From Chenopodium formosanum (Eukaryota; Streptophyta; Magnoliopsida; Caryophyllales; Amaranthaceae): 64,000 bases of DNA. How positions within the stretch are numbered: position 1 is the first letter of the stretch; each line of letters starts with the position of its first letter. The position numbers and the translations under genes were made by a program. The notes beneath the pieces were generated by a model. The model was not told where the DNA came from, ran no database searches, and saw nothing but the letters and a program-made list of their open reading frames with translations. Of the stretch, positions 33,901 through 44,760 are shown in pieces. The stretch spans positions 46,934,303-46,998,302 of the forward strand of contig CM044856.1 in NCBI GenBank assembly GCA_024500155.1, in the 5' to 3' direction.

Positions 33901-35746
33901 TTTATTCTGCAAAATGCTTATGTGATTCTCATCGTTATTAACAGGATTTTCCAGCCTTAGACTCTTCTGAAGTAAGCACAGAAAACATCTATATAACTGA
34001 AGAAGACTACTTATCAGGGCAGAATATAGACGGATACCAACTCTATGGATAAGTAAAAAACCTTTCGTATACTTCTAAATAGACACAATACCTTCAGTCC
34101 TTCAGTAATTGTATATTTAACGAAAGGATATCTACATCTACAAATATATGTCTTTCAGGTTATAATATACAGTTAACAACTAAGCTAGTATTTGAGCTAC
34201 AATATCCTTAAGAGCAACTTTGTTGCCACCATTACTAAGATCATCAAACCTACTTTTCATCACACTAGCAAGATTAAGCACATAACAATAGAAACACAAA
34301 AGGCCAATGAAAGGTCTTGTATTGTGAATTTGTGATCAGTAAATTGTTGCATCAAAAAGATAGTTAAATTCAAGAGTATATATGTCCATTGACAAATTTT
34401 TATTTTCAATTGCATGAACTCCTTAGTTGTGAAGTATGGATTCAAACATTCCGAGGTCCTTTCATTTTGAATACATCAAGTCTGGAGAAAAGCACCCCTT
34501 TCGAACTTAATATTGTTACCAACTACAGTACATGTGAGCAACTGAGCATTGAATAATACTTAATATGTTGCTTATAATTTTCACCTCACTTTATGCACCT
34601 AAGTCGAATACTTGATACTCTACTTTATCAACATGTAATGGACAAGTAACTCTAATTTTTGAGTTTAATCATTCAAATTTTATAAAAATAGCCAAGTGTA
34701 TCAGTCTAAATAAAATAACGGTTTCGGACCCCATTGCAGCATTCAGTTTGTGTTATTTCTGCTAATATTTTACAATCTGTAAATCACGTTCTTTACACAA
34801 AGAAATTTAATTTAATATACTTTTATTCCGGATCTTCAACATAAAATATACAAATATCATCAAATTATAAAATTTAGTAAGCTTAAGATAACACACCTGA
34901 ACCTGTAGCTGAAGCTCTTTTAAATATTCGATAGCTTCTTCCAACATTGAAGCCTTATCCGTCTGTTTAACAAATTAAAATATTGTCAATTAACTTGTAG
35001 AACCATTAATCCGACAAGTAATTAATAATCATAAATACCACCTTATTGGAGTTGGGAATCAATTTCTGGAGTGCTTTCATTTTCTCGTTAATCCTCTGCC
35101 GCCTTCTCTGTCCACAATTAAATTATCAAACACCCAAATCTACCATATATCGATCCTGGATCAATTGTCACGTTGATAGCATGATTTGAACTCGTGCAAT
35201 AACAATTAAATCCGAACAGAGTTATTAGTTCTAACCTTTTCAGACATGTTATGAACCTCAGCTGCTCTGCTACGCTTCGATGAACTCTTACCTGAAGCAG
35301 ACTTCATACGAGTTTCCTCCTGTTCAATAAAATAAAACAGTTAATCTCTCCTAATTCCAAATACAAATAATAAAACAAACTAAAATTTTCCTATAAATAA
35401 CAAATAGATAGAAAAAACACAAAAACAAAGACCATAGAACAACCTCGCTTTGGCAATCTGCATCATCGATCCCCTCCATCGAAAGACCAGAGCTATAATA
35501 ACCACCAGAAAAAGGATAATTTGGGTCTAATAAAGAAGGCGATTCAGAAAAAACATTGGATCCAGAAAACTGACAGCGGGACTCAGTAGTAGGAGGGGGT
35601 GGTGGTGGTGGTTGGTGATGGTTAGGAAAGGGTGAAGAGGTGGAGGGTTGGGAAGAGTTGTGAATGAGGTTATGAAGAAGCGATGATATATCGTCAGATT
35701 CAAGCCCAAAGGATTGAGGCGGATGAGTTGGTGAAAGATCGGCCAT
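30986..35746 (-). CDS. bHLH transcription factor, SPATULA/ALCATRAZ-like
   Basis: Six exons on the minus strand, all phase 0 with GT-AG borders: 35746-35444, 35319-35236, 35107-35042, 34962-34897, 31492-31199, 31099-30986 (308 residues). Exon 1 has an acidic LESDDISSLLHNLIHNSS motif typical of this subfamily, then Pro- and Ser-rich sequence. Exons 2-4 form the bHLH: basic region KRSRAAEVHNMSEK/RRRQR with the His-Glu-Arg triad for G-box (CACGTG) binding, helix 1 INEKMKALQKLIPNSNK, and helix 2 TDKASMLEEAIEYLKELQLQ. Exon 5 starts MLTLRNGSSSHPF, a conserved extension of this group. The last exon is predicted; without it the frame ends at 31175. Known relatives control carpel, fruit valve-margin and light/temperature growth responses in the nucleus. 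Intron 4 is enlarged to 3.4 kb by nested transposons. No stop or frameshift is seen. Confidence 0.9.
31989..33372. mobile_element. Tourist-like (PIF/Harbinger) MITE in intron 4, split by a Mutator-like element
   Basis: The ends GGCCCTATTCTCTTCACCTT and the inverse of AAGGTGAATCAAACAGGGCC match well and are flanked by TAA on both sides (31986-31988, 33373-33375). Without the inner insertion it is about 330 bp, made mostly of repeated AGTTCAGTAAAAATAA units. TAA target and GGCCCTGTT-type ends fit the Tourist class. Confidence 0.8.
32218..33265. mobile_element. Non-autonomous Mutator-like element
   Basis: The ends GGAAAATTTCACATTTGCTAC and inverse form inverted repeats of about 100 bp, with a perfect 9-bp duplication TAAAAATAA (32209-32217 and 33266-33274). 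It sits inside the Tourist-like MITE. The GC-rich interior (32340-33050) switches from C-rich to G-rich near 32760. Its open frames (32341-33087 plus, 33022-32693 minus) encode only Pro/Ser/Thr or Gly/Arg low-complexity protein. It could be a captured gene piece, but no source is recognised. Confidence 0.92.
33375..34896. other. Remainder of bHLH intron 4
   Basis: AT-rich intron without a recognisable gene or element. Confidence 0.6.
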
Positions 35747-36078
35747 TAGAGTATTTTGAAGAGAATGATGAAGATGGTAGAAATGGGTTTGGTTGAGTTG
35801 GGTAGGAGAAATTTGTGTAAGTTTTTCTGAAGCCTTTTTTTTTTTTTGACGGGAAGTTTTTCTAAAGCTAAGTGAAGGCTAAAAGGCTAAATAATGGTAG
35901 GCGTTATCATGTAATGTAATGTTACCTTTTTCTGTTTTCTATCTCTGTTTTTCTGGTTCATTGCGTAAGGTTTTGTTTCTGAAATAAGTAAACAGTGATT
36001 AAGGTGATGTTTTAATCAAATTTTTCTCTTCTCCCGCTTTAATCACGTCGTTTTCATGCTTTCTTTGTATTATTTTTT

Positions 36079-36613
36079 GGGAAATTATCATTGGTACACC
36101 CCAAGTTTGGACTTTTATCAATGATACACATTCTTAACTTTTAATTAACAGTGGTACACCTATATTTTCAATAAATTATCTACAGTAAGCATCCCATTAA
36201 TTAAACATTAATATTTAGGTTAATGACGTACAATTTTGACCAATTTTAACTTTCTCCTTTTTTTTTTACCCACCTTAATTTCCCTCTTATATTTAAAGTA
36301 ACCCACCCATCCACCTCTGTCACTATATAAATGGAGAAGAAAAAGAAGATCAAAGCTACATAAAATCAGAGCAAATGAGGAGGCTCCGTTTATATAATGA
36401 CAAAGGTGGGTAGGTTACCTTACATAAGAAGAGGGAAATTAAGGAGGGAAAAAAAGAAGGGAGTTAAAATTGGTCAAAATTGCATTTATAGTTAACGAAA
36501 TTCTTAATATAGCTAATTAGTTGAATGTACAGGTGTACCACTGATAGTTAAAACTTAAGTAGGTGTATCATTGATAAAAGCCCAAACCTGGGGTGTACCA
36601 ATGATAATTTCCC
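36079..36613. mobile_element. Palindromic Mutator-type MITE upstream of the bHLH gene
   Basis: Inverted ends of at least 120 bp (GGGAAATTATCATTGGTACA and inverse) are flanked by a perfect 9-bp duplication TTATTTTTT (36070-36078, 36614-36622). The inverted match resumes in the middle (ACCCACC..CACTATATAAATGGAG against CTCCGTTTATATAATGAC), so nearly the whole element folds as one hairpin. Non-coding. It lies about 330 bp upstream of the bHLH start codon, so it may affect that promoter or produce small RNAs. Confidence 0.92.
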
Positions 36614-36779
36614 TTATTTTTTTATCAGCGGGCCTTTAGTTGGGGTAATTTACGACAATGGCCTCCATAGTCTATTATTCTTTTGTTTTTTGTTTTTTTT
36701 TTTAAAGAAAGTGTTATACTTTAATCAATACGTAATTACCAATTACTTTCTCTGTGTTTTAATACTTGCAACACTTTAT

Positions 36780-37910
36780 GTTCCAGGTATGGATCCAAGG
36801 GTTATGCTGGCACGAGCTGGGTCCCGTCGACGACCTGCGCAAGGCTGTACACGTAAACTGCCATCGGGGGTGGCTCGAGGAACCCCCCTTCGATGCTTAA
36901 GTAAAATGTGTTTAGAGAGAGAAAGTGTACTTAGAAAGATAGAGAGAGTGTAATAACTCATGTGTCTAACCTCTTTTTCGTTTTACTTTGCCCTCTATTT
37001 ATAGGCGTACGATCCCCTTTGTGGAGAGTCGTACTTGGTCAGCCTGCGCGCTGACTCTATCGGGTTGAGGAGCCCCTTCGGCTATCCTTCCAACAATGAG
37101 TGCGCACCCTGGGGGCTAGTCTGGGAGCCCGGGGATAGCTCAGTAGGAGCTACCCTATACAACTAGCTCCTCAAGAGGTAGTATGAGGTTACTCATGCCA
37201 ACTCTTGCTTGTGCGGTGAATCCCCCTTTTTAATGGTTCCAATTGGAGGAAATAGCTCAGTAGGAGCTATCCCCTTCAACGAGCCCCTCAAGAGGTGGTA
37301 TGAGGTTACTCATGTCGGCTATTCTAAGCATATGGTCTTATCAGCCGGTGCTTAACGGGTCGTCTGGCTAAGCTACCTCATATACCACTAGCCCCCCAAG
37401 TCTCTAGAATTGACGATATGATTCTCAGACTTGAGTGGTCATGCTGTAGGTCGGTGGAGATGTATTGTGCTTGATCGTTTCATTGATTTATGCTCATGCT
37501 AGAGGAACCATTTTTTATTAGACTTAAACTGTTCTGTCTGGAATTCAAGAAATGACGAGATTGTAGGGAGGAATTCGATTACTTTCGCTGAAGTCTGAGA
37601 AATGACGAGCTTACGAGGAGGAATTTCGATTACTCCCGCTAAAGTATGAGAAATGACGAGATTGCAGGGAGGAATTTCGATTACTCCCATTGAAGTCTGA
37701 GAAATGACAAGCTTGTAGGGAGGAATTTTGATTACTCCCGCTGAAGTCTGAGAAATGACGAGCTTGCGGGGAGGAATTTCGATTACTCCCGCTGAACTCT
37801 AAAACATGACGAGCTTGCGAGGAGGAATTTGATTAATCTCGCTAAAGTCTGAGAAATGACAAGCTTGCAGGGAGGAAATTTTATCTTATTTTTTTTTACG
37901 AGAACGATGT
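36780..37910 (-). mobile_element. Probable 3' LTR of a second Tat-like element
   Basis: It mirrors the layout of the complete Tat LTR: a GC-rich U5-like end with GTCGACGACCTGC words, a minus-strand TATAAATA at 36996-37003, and duplicated TAGCTCAGTAGGAGCTA blocks (about 37136-37200 and 37252-37315). Neither end is certain. The plus-strand degenerate antisense gene lies to its right, as in the complete element. Confidence 0.5.
37549..37880. repeat. 51-bp tandem repeat, about 6.5 units
   Basis: Units read GAAATGACGAGCTTGC, then GGGAGGAATTTCGATTACTC, then CCGCTGAAGTCTGA with a few changes per unit. There are no unique spacers between units. Confidence 0.92.
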
Positions 37911-38227
37911 TTTGCATGAGTTGGACACGTGTCAGCCATCTGAGTGGTTAGTTTATTTTTACTTAGGTGACATGGCGGTTCGGCTTTATTACTCGTTCAA
38001 CCGCCTATTTACCCCCTATTTAATTCACTATCTTCTTTCCCTTCATTATGTTTTTTTTATCTTCCTCTTCCTTTTTATTTTTAAAAATTTTCACCTTTCG
38101 TCATCTTCTTAGACGCGGGTGGTTCCTTCATTGTTGTTGTAAGTTCTCGTCTCTCTTGTTCTAATTCTTGCTATGTTTGCTTATTTTCCCTTATTCTTCC
38201 TTTTCACTTGATTTTCTTACTTCTTAG

Positions 38228-40359
38228 ATGCAGTTTGAAACCCTATTCCTAGATAGGTTTCTCAGACCGCCATTGTTGTTATGCTTTGTTGTTTCTACAA
38301 CTTCTTGTTATAAAGGTACTTACTTTATACCTTTTCTTGTATGTATGTGCCCAATTTTGTTTCTTTTTGTATTTTTTCTTCGCAAAATTATGTCTTTTGA
38401 TCAATTTTGACCGTCTTCATCCAATTCATCTCCTTCTGTTGTTGTATTGATATTCTTAATTCTTTCTTCCCATCCTTGCGTTGCTTTTTTTGCACTTGCT
38501 CTTTTGGGACTAAACTGGTCCTTTATATTTGGCACCCCACTTTCTTCATCTTCTTTGGGAAGCTTTTTTATCTTTGTAGATCTTAGAATGTCTAACGCTT
38601 CAGACAATCTAAATAATGAGTGAGCCCCGTGGCCGCTGAGTCAGATTCTCCTTCTGAGTCATCTCGTTTAGGTGAGCACTCTATGCACTCTCCTTTTGCT
38701 TTTCCTACTTCTCCCCCTTCCTTTACAAATGGTTATGCCTTTAGATTATCCTCCTGCTGTGGGCATGGCAGGTACTGTTGTGGCTTCTTCTGTCGTGCCT
38801 GAGTCGGGTAGTAGTCGCCTTGCTGAAAGCAGCGCGTTCAGCCCTTTTCGGCTTGAACCACGTCCTGATTTCGTTGACCTTTACTGTGAGCGGGAGCTTA
38901 TTCAGGACGGGGTACCCATGCCCCACCTCGCTCGTTTTAGGAGGCGCACACTGCGCATGAGATTTTAACTGACATGGTCAAGGCTAATCCCCCTGATGTT
39001 TCCCTTGTTAGTCCCATTCCCCATTTTCAGCATTTAAACAGTTTTGCTTGGCTTGATGACATGGTTGATATGAATCGGTTTGACCATTATGTAGTGCGAG
39101 GGTGGAAACGTTGCAACTTCCTCACCATCTTCCTCTCCAGTTGTTAACTCGAGCAGGATGACTGAGTCTTCCAGTGAGCGTGCCTTTTATGACTGCCAGC
39201 CTACTTATGTGATTGAGCCCATGGTAGAGGGAAAATCTGACTTCTTTTTAGATGATAAGTGTCATGGTCCCAAGAACTGTGTGTTGGACTCCAGATGGCG
39301 TAAGGATGCCAGTAAGTTGAATCTTGCCGTTGTGGGACAGAAATTCTACGGGTTTGGTCAAGGTTACAAGCTAGTCTTGCCAGCGGAGGGTTCCAAGTTA
39401 TCTGCTCCTCCTGCTGGTCATATTGTAGTCTTTGCTTCTCAACTAGATTTGGGCTTGAGATAACCCCTTGAACCCACTCTAGAGAAGGTTTTTCGTGCTT
39501 TTAATATTTGCATTGCTTTATTACATCCTGCTTCTTTGCACACTTTGATATGCTTGCTATGGTTTTTGCAGTTTCGGAGGTATCCTGAGTCTTTGCATCT
39601 TTTTAAATCTTTGATGAGTCTTAAAAGGTCTTTTTCTGGTTCTGAGTCTATTTAAATCTTTGATGAGTCTTAAAAGGTCTTCTTCTAGTTCTGAGTCTAT
39701 TTAAATATTTTGGGTTGAAGTGCCTTCTTCATTTACCGTTCCACGCAATTTTTGAGAGATTTGTACTAATATGACAGGAATTACCGTTTCCCCCTCGAAG
39801 CCTGCCCGTGAGATGGAGGCTTTTGATGCTTTGCATGGAGCAGGAACGAGTGATGCAAAGTTTCCCAAGGTTTGGCTGTCCAACTCTTTGTACATTGTAG
39901 GCAATGTGCAACTTTCTTCTATGCACTTGTGCTTTACTCATGAGTCTAGTAGGCTTTGTTTTCTCTTTTATTTATTTTTCTAAGTATTTTTCTTCTTTTG
40001 TTTTTGCCTGTGCTGCGGCCTTATGCCTTTTGCACTTTTTCCTTTGCTATATGATTTTCAGGCTACAACAAGCTGGATAGGCGCATTCTTGGGCTGTCAG
40101 ACAATTGGAAAAACCCCCTCTTTACCATACCTAATAATCCTCCAAAACATTTTGAAACCTTGGAAGTACATGCACGCTCTTTAAAGGGTGAGGTGCGCTT
40201 GGCTCAGGTTGTTTTTGGCATTATGACCGTTGCTGACCGTGAAAGGTCTAGTTATGCTAAAGCAGAGCCTTCTTCATCTAGTGTAGATGGTCGGAGGGAC
40301 TCTCATCCTGCACCTATGGAAGTTGCTTCACTGTCTGAGGCGTTAATGGTAGAGTGGTT
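38228..40359 (+). pseudogene. Decayed antisense gene of the second Tat-like element
   Basis: Scattered coding blocks on the plus strand fit the same kind of protein as 18832-21487. They are: an N-terminal Ser-rich block (38672-38968, FRLEPRPDFVDLYCERELIQ); 39158-39463 (DCQPTYVIEPMVEGKSDFFL); then LRxPLEPTLEKVFRAFNICI and HPASLHTLICLLWFLQFRRY (39460-39610); NMTGITVSPSKPAREMEAFD (39766 on); and a last block, DRRILGLSDNWKNPLFTIPN (40075-40360). Stops and frameshifts occur in most blocks. A CACGTG at 37926-37931 lies upstream. The gene is cut at 40360 by a copia LTR; its 3' end and the pol genes are outside the window or lost. Confidence 0.65.
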
Positions 40360-41578
40360 TGTTGGGGTTTGGTGAGTCCGACTCACCACGGAAACAAACC
40401 AAAAACAAGACCGCACTCGTAATAAGTAAAACCATAAACATAATTAACTTAATGACAAGATTAAGATAATAAATATACCAATAAAGCGTGCTTCGCCCGA
40501 CCACAAGGGCTCTTACTTGAAAGGTAGCCTCGATAATACGAAGGCCTCCAACGATAATCCACCCACAACTCGAACACCGACTAGGTCCAATGCCTTGGAG
40601 TTAGCAAGGCCCGACCAAAACCCGAGTAATAGAGTTCAAAGGTTTTCACAATGGTGATGCCTTTTTCAACTCTTGAGTTCAAAGGTTTTCAGTACTAGTG
40701 ATGCCTTATCCAACTCTTACTTAAATGAACATCCCATCCCATGCCATGCCTTGGCTATTTATAAGGAAAGCTTCCTTGTGAATTCCACTCATCTTTCAAT
40801 GTGGGACTTTTTCACAAAAAGATCCCACATGGAAAGATTCATGAATTCAACCCTTAATTAAATTAAACACGGAACAAGTAACAAGTGTCACATGGTTAGG
40901 TGAGGATCAATTTCTCACTTGGTCCCCAAGGCAACTCACATGCATTGTGAGCTAACCATGTTTCACCCAACCACGAGCCCCAAGTTGGGTTTGGTTGGGC
41001 CACTTTCTTTTGGCCCGTGTCCATGACCCGTCACCCGGGTCCACAACCCCCTTACCACATGCGCTGCCAGTCTAACACTATGGCGTGCTGTCAACGTGGC
41101 ACGCTGCCACTTGGTGGCTGCCACGTGTGTGGCCACATGGTGTGCTGCCATGTGTGCTGCCACGTGGCACACTCCTATTTGGCGCGTTTCCCTTGTTTTT
41201 GCGTGACTAAGGTTTTTCCTTGTTACTTGAAGCATTTTCGCGTCTCACAAATTCCAAAATTTTGGCTCGAGATTTGAGATTCTCCGACACTCTGTTTTGA
41301 CGCTCCAAGCTTCCGGCGTCTAAATATAAATTACTCGGTCGACTCATTAATTACTTCCAAATTAATTCGTCGCTTCGGCTCGTTAGTTGCTTGGGTGTGA
41401 CCCGAAGGGTTCAGTCAAGATCATGCTGTAATATTAATTATGCATTAATATTACTGATTAGAAGCGGCCTCCACCCAGGCATTCCGATCACTTGATCTTA
41501 CTGAATATATTAGCTTTCTAATAATTTTGAACCCACTATCAGAATAATACACTTGTTTGAAGGACACCATTCCTTTCA
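40360..41578 (-). mobile_element. 3' LTR of copia family 2 copy D (minus strand)
   Basis: It is 1219 bp, ending TGTTGGGG on the left (plus sense) and TTTCA on the right. On the minus strand the sequence entering it reads TTGGGAGAT, a copia polypurine tract, so this is the 3' LTR and the element body lies to the right. The TATA is at 40756-40763 (minus), with a GC island at 40930-41200. No primer site lies to its left, as expected for a 3' LTR. Confidence 0.88.
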
Positions 41579-41927
41579 ATCTCCCAATTGTCCTTCCGGA
41601 CAAGTGAGCTTTTAGTGTATAGCCCTTTTCCTATGTCACTTAATGTCTCTTAATGAACTATAAGGTAAGGTTATTCGTCATCCCTATTACGTCCAGAAGT
41701 GTTTCTTGAAATCCATCTTTGACTTTCAATAAACAGATGATTTCTAAAATCCATGTGAGCACGGCCATGCATTTTACAGTCTCGCTCTACGAGAGGCCTT
41801 GTAAACAACAAAGACATCTTCCCTATTTTAGTAGGGGGACATTTCCAGTCTTGTAATGTAGCTTCTCTTACTGAGAGAACCTAGCCGCCCGAGTGATGCT
41901 GTTATAATCCCCTATTACGGCAGACGT
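41579..41927 (-). mobile_element. 3' untranslated end of copia copy D
   Basis: Non-coding, 349 bp between the 3' LTR and the copia family 1 insertion. It continues at 50977 on the other side of that insertion. Confidence 0.7.
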
Positions 41928-42690
41928 TGAAGAAATTCTGTTTTCGATAAGTGCAATTACTAGATATATCAAGAATCACTATTATGAAGATAATAAGTTC
42001 GTTCTTTTGGGTCGTCATTATCTGTTGCTAGACTATGATCAATGATTTTTGGGCTAGTCAAATAGTCCAAAGCCCACTAGAATGGATCCTATGTGGTCAC
42101 ACACAAAGGTATTGGGTTAAGCAAGATAGAAGCCCATTTATGGGCCTCATGAACAAGTAACTAATCATGAATTGGATTGGGCTTACATAGTTAGATTAGA
42201 GTTAAGGTTTTGGGCTTTGTCATGGACCCTTATTTAAAGATGAGATCTATAAATAAGGTCCAAGCCTAGGGTTGTATCATGTGTGCATCAAGCAACCAAT
42301 AATACCAAAACCCTCTCTCTCTCTCTCTCTCTCTATCCCACGACTCTCTCTCCTCCCCCCTTGGACTCACGGCCGGCCACCCCTAGTGGCGCGTGTGGTG
42401 GTTCATGGTAGTTCGTGATTGGTTTGTTGCTCGTTCTTTTCCTTAGAAGGTTAATTAAAGGGTTAAATTGCAACTAACTAGCATTAGTGGAGGTCGTAAT
42501 CCGTGTTTGTGGACCAAGTAGAGGAATCACGTTTGAGGTTCTTTGTCTCCCTTTTTCTTGTTCGATCACACATGGAATCAAGTTTCAAAGGTATTAATTC
42601 TAATTCTTTATGTGTTATGCATGATCTTGGGATTAGGTGCTATATGAATATGATTCATGTTTTCCGCATTCGTACCTGTAAACTCATATA
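41928..42690 (+). repeat. 5' LTR of copia family 1
   Basis: It runs from TGAAGAAATTCTG to CTCATATA (CTACA in the 3' copy). A (CT)n run lies at about 42316-42335. Confidence 0.94.
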
Positions 42691-42691
42691 G

Positions 42692-42704
42692 TGGTGTCAG
42701 TTAG
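42692..42704 (+). promoter_or_regulatory. Primer-binding site, initiator Met-tRNA type
   Basis: TGGTGTCAG follows the LTR by one base; the consensus copia site is TGGTATCAGAGC. The 3' part has diverged. Confidence 0.75.
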
Positions 42705-44760
42705 CCTATGCATGTACATATATTGAATATTAATTCTTTGATAGTCCACAATGTTAATTCAATTAGGAGGTAGAATAATTTAATTATGGGTCAATTATTA
42801 TTTTAAATGTGATTTAACAATATAGAATCATTAAAAGTTATTTCATTTGCTCCATATTAGCTATAAAGAGATCCATATTTACCCCTAATCAGTCAAAAAA
42901 TTCGAAACCACCCACCCTAATTTTCGAAATTTTCGAAACCCCAGACCCTAATTTGTGAAATTTATGTTTTGGTTTTCATTTAATTCGATAATTATGTGTT
43001 TAAAGAATTTAATCTATTTGTTTTCATGTTAAATTATGATTTTTTTCATGATCCAATTATTTAATTTATGAGTTAAATTAAATTTGGGATCAATTTCATG
43101 AAGAACCTTAATTTCAAGATTGAATATGATTTAATTTTGAAATTAATTGGACCACATTAAGATTAATTTAATTTTAACAAAATGTGTTTTGTTTTATTTA
43201 AATTAAAATATTAAAAAAAGTTTTTTAAGCAGCGGCTGCCGCTGCAGGTGGTTCTGAGGGAGGTTGGGGCGAGGCAATAGTCGGGTCAGGGAGGTGCAGC
43301 AACAGTAGCACCGTGCAAGAGTTGTCCGGCACTGCTGCTGTTGATGTGCTCCGCTACTAAGCAGCGTACACCTCACGGTGGCTAACGTACGTTTTTCAAA
43401 AATCTTTTTTTATTATTTTATTTTAATAAAAATTAGATTTCAAAATTAAAATTAAAAGATAAGTTTTGATTTTGAAAATATAATTAAGAAAGTTAGAGTA
43501 GTTAATTTTGTTAAGTTTGGATAATTATGGAGCAAAAGATTCTATTTGGATAATAATTGATTTATTGAGATTATCCCATAATTATTTTGGATAATAATTG
43601 TTTTAAAATTATGTGATGGGCTAGGTAATTAGGATAGAATATCCTAAATTAGTTAGGATAATCATGGAAAATAAATATGATTTATCTTCCATAATTAAAA
43701 TATGATTTGATTCTATCTCTTACCTAAAATAAAATATAAGATATTTTATGGTTGGTTAGAAATAATATATGATATTATCTAATTGCAGTAAATAATTAAA
43801 ATATGAGATATTTTGGAGCCGTGTTTCCTTAATTGTGAACATTTGATGTTGTAATTAAGGAAACCATGATGAGTGATTTATTATGTGGCACTTTATAATA
43901 TATGATATTATTTATTGCTATATATATACTTGTATGCCCCATAGATTCTAAATACGATCTGCGCATCGTTTTGTATTTTTGTCATCTAAATACGGTCTGC
44001 GTACCATTAAGTATTTTTATAATTTATTTTATTTTATTTAAGTAGTAGATAGAATAGAATAATATTACAGGTTGCAGTTGATCCAAGAAGCCAATTGAGT
44101 GGAGGCCTAAAGGAATAAGATGGATGAGATCCATGAAGAATCAAGTGGGACCATGTTTCTGCTTTATTAGTTTTCTTAGGATTAAGGGGCCATACTATGT
44201 CATGTTTTATTCATGCATTAGTAGATTATGCATGTTAGATTTATTTTATGTAGATTGATGGTGCGTTAGAGTTCACTAAATAATCACAACATAAATGAAT
44301 CTATGTCCTAGTAATATTGAGGTTGCTTTTCCAATTAGATACCCAAGAATCCTTTAATCCTGGGTAATTGGTCGACCTTAGAAGAGCGTCACTTGTTATT
44401 TTAGGTATTGTAGGGTAGATCACGTTCTACACATTTAATTGGTTATACTCAACAAGGTTACCTAAAGAGTTTAGAACCTTGAAGCTAAGAGTAATAATTA
44501 AACATGTGATGATTAATTATTCAACCAAGAGTTACAATCAGTAAAGAGTTTACTCACCTTGAAAATGTAATTCTTGATGGTAGGGCCTCAGTCCGGTCAA
44601 CTATTACACAAATAAAGGGTCTTAGAATCATTTAATTCAATAAGGATAAATTTAATATTGAATAAATGGTTTAAAGTTACCAATTTAAATCGTTCATGGT
44701 ACTTTACAATTATTAAACATAATAAATGAACCGTGCCTTGTTTTTTTTTTTTGTTTGTTG
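42705..44760 (+). other. Long leader of copia family 1
   Basis: About 2 kb without a gene. It has a GC-rich island (43225-43385) with CTGCTGCTG-like words in otherwise AT-rich DNA, and the paired hairpins at 43950-44016. The last 700 bp match the leftmost fragment of the window (1184-1894). Confidence 0.8.
43950..44016 (+). promoter_or_regulatory. Paired 29-nt leader hairpins, family 1
   Basis: Two 29-nt units (43950-43978 and 43988-44016) are separated by 9 nt. Each is bounded by AAATAC and GTATTT, with an inner stem such as ACGAT/ATCGT around a CTGCG loop. The same pair occurs in family 2 leaders. Confidence 0.7.

Noticed and set aside
37549..37880. CRISPR-like array
   Set aside because: Units are contiguous 51-bp repeats without unique spacers, in plant DNA.
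40355..41583. Copy D LTR as a second solo LTR
   Set aside because: Flanking five bases (TGGTT and ATCTC) do not match, and a copia polypurine tract adjoins its inner edge, so it is the 3' LTR of a larger element.
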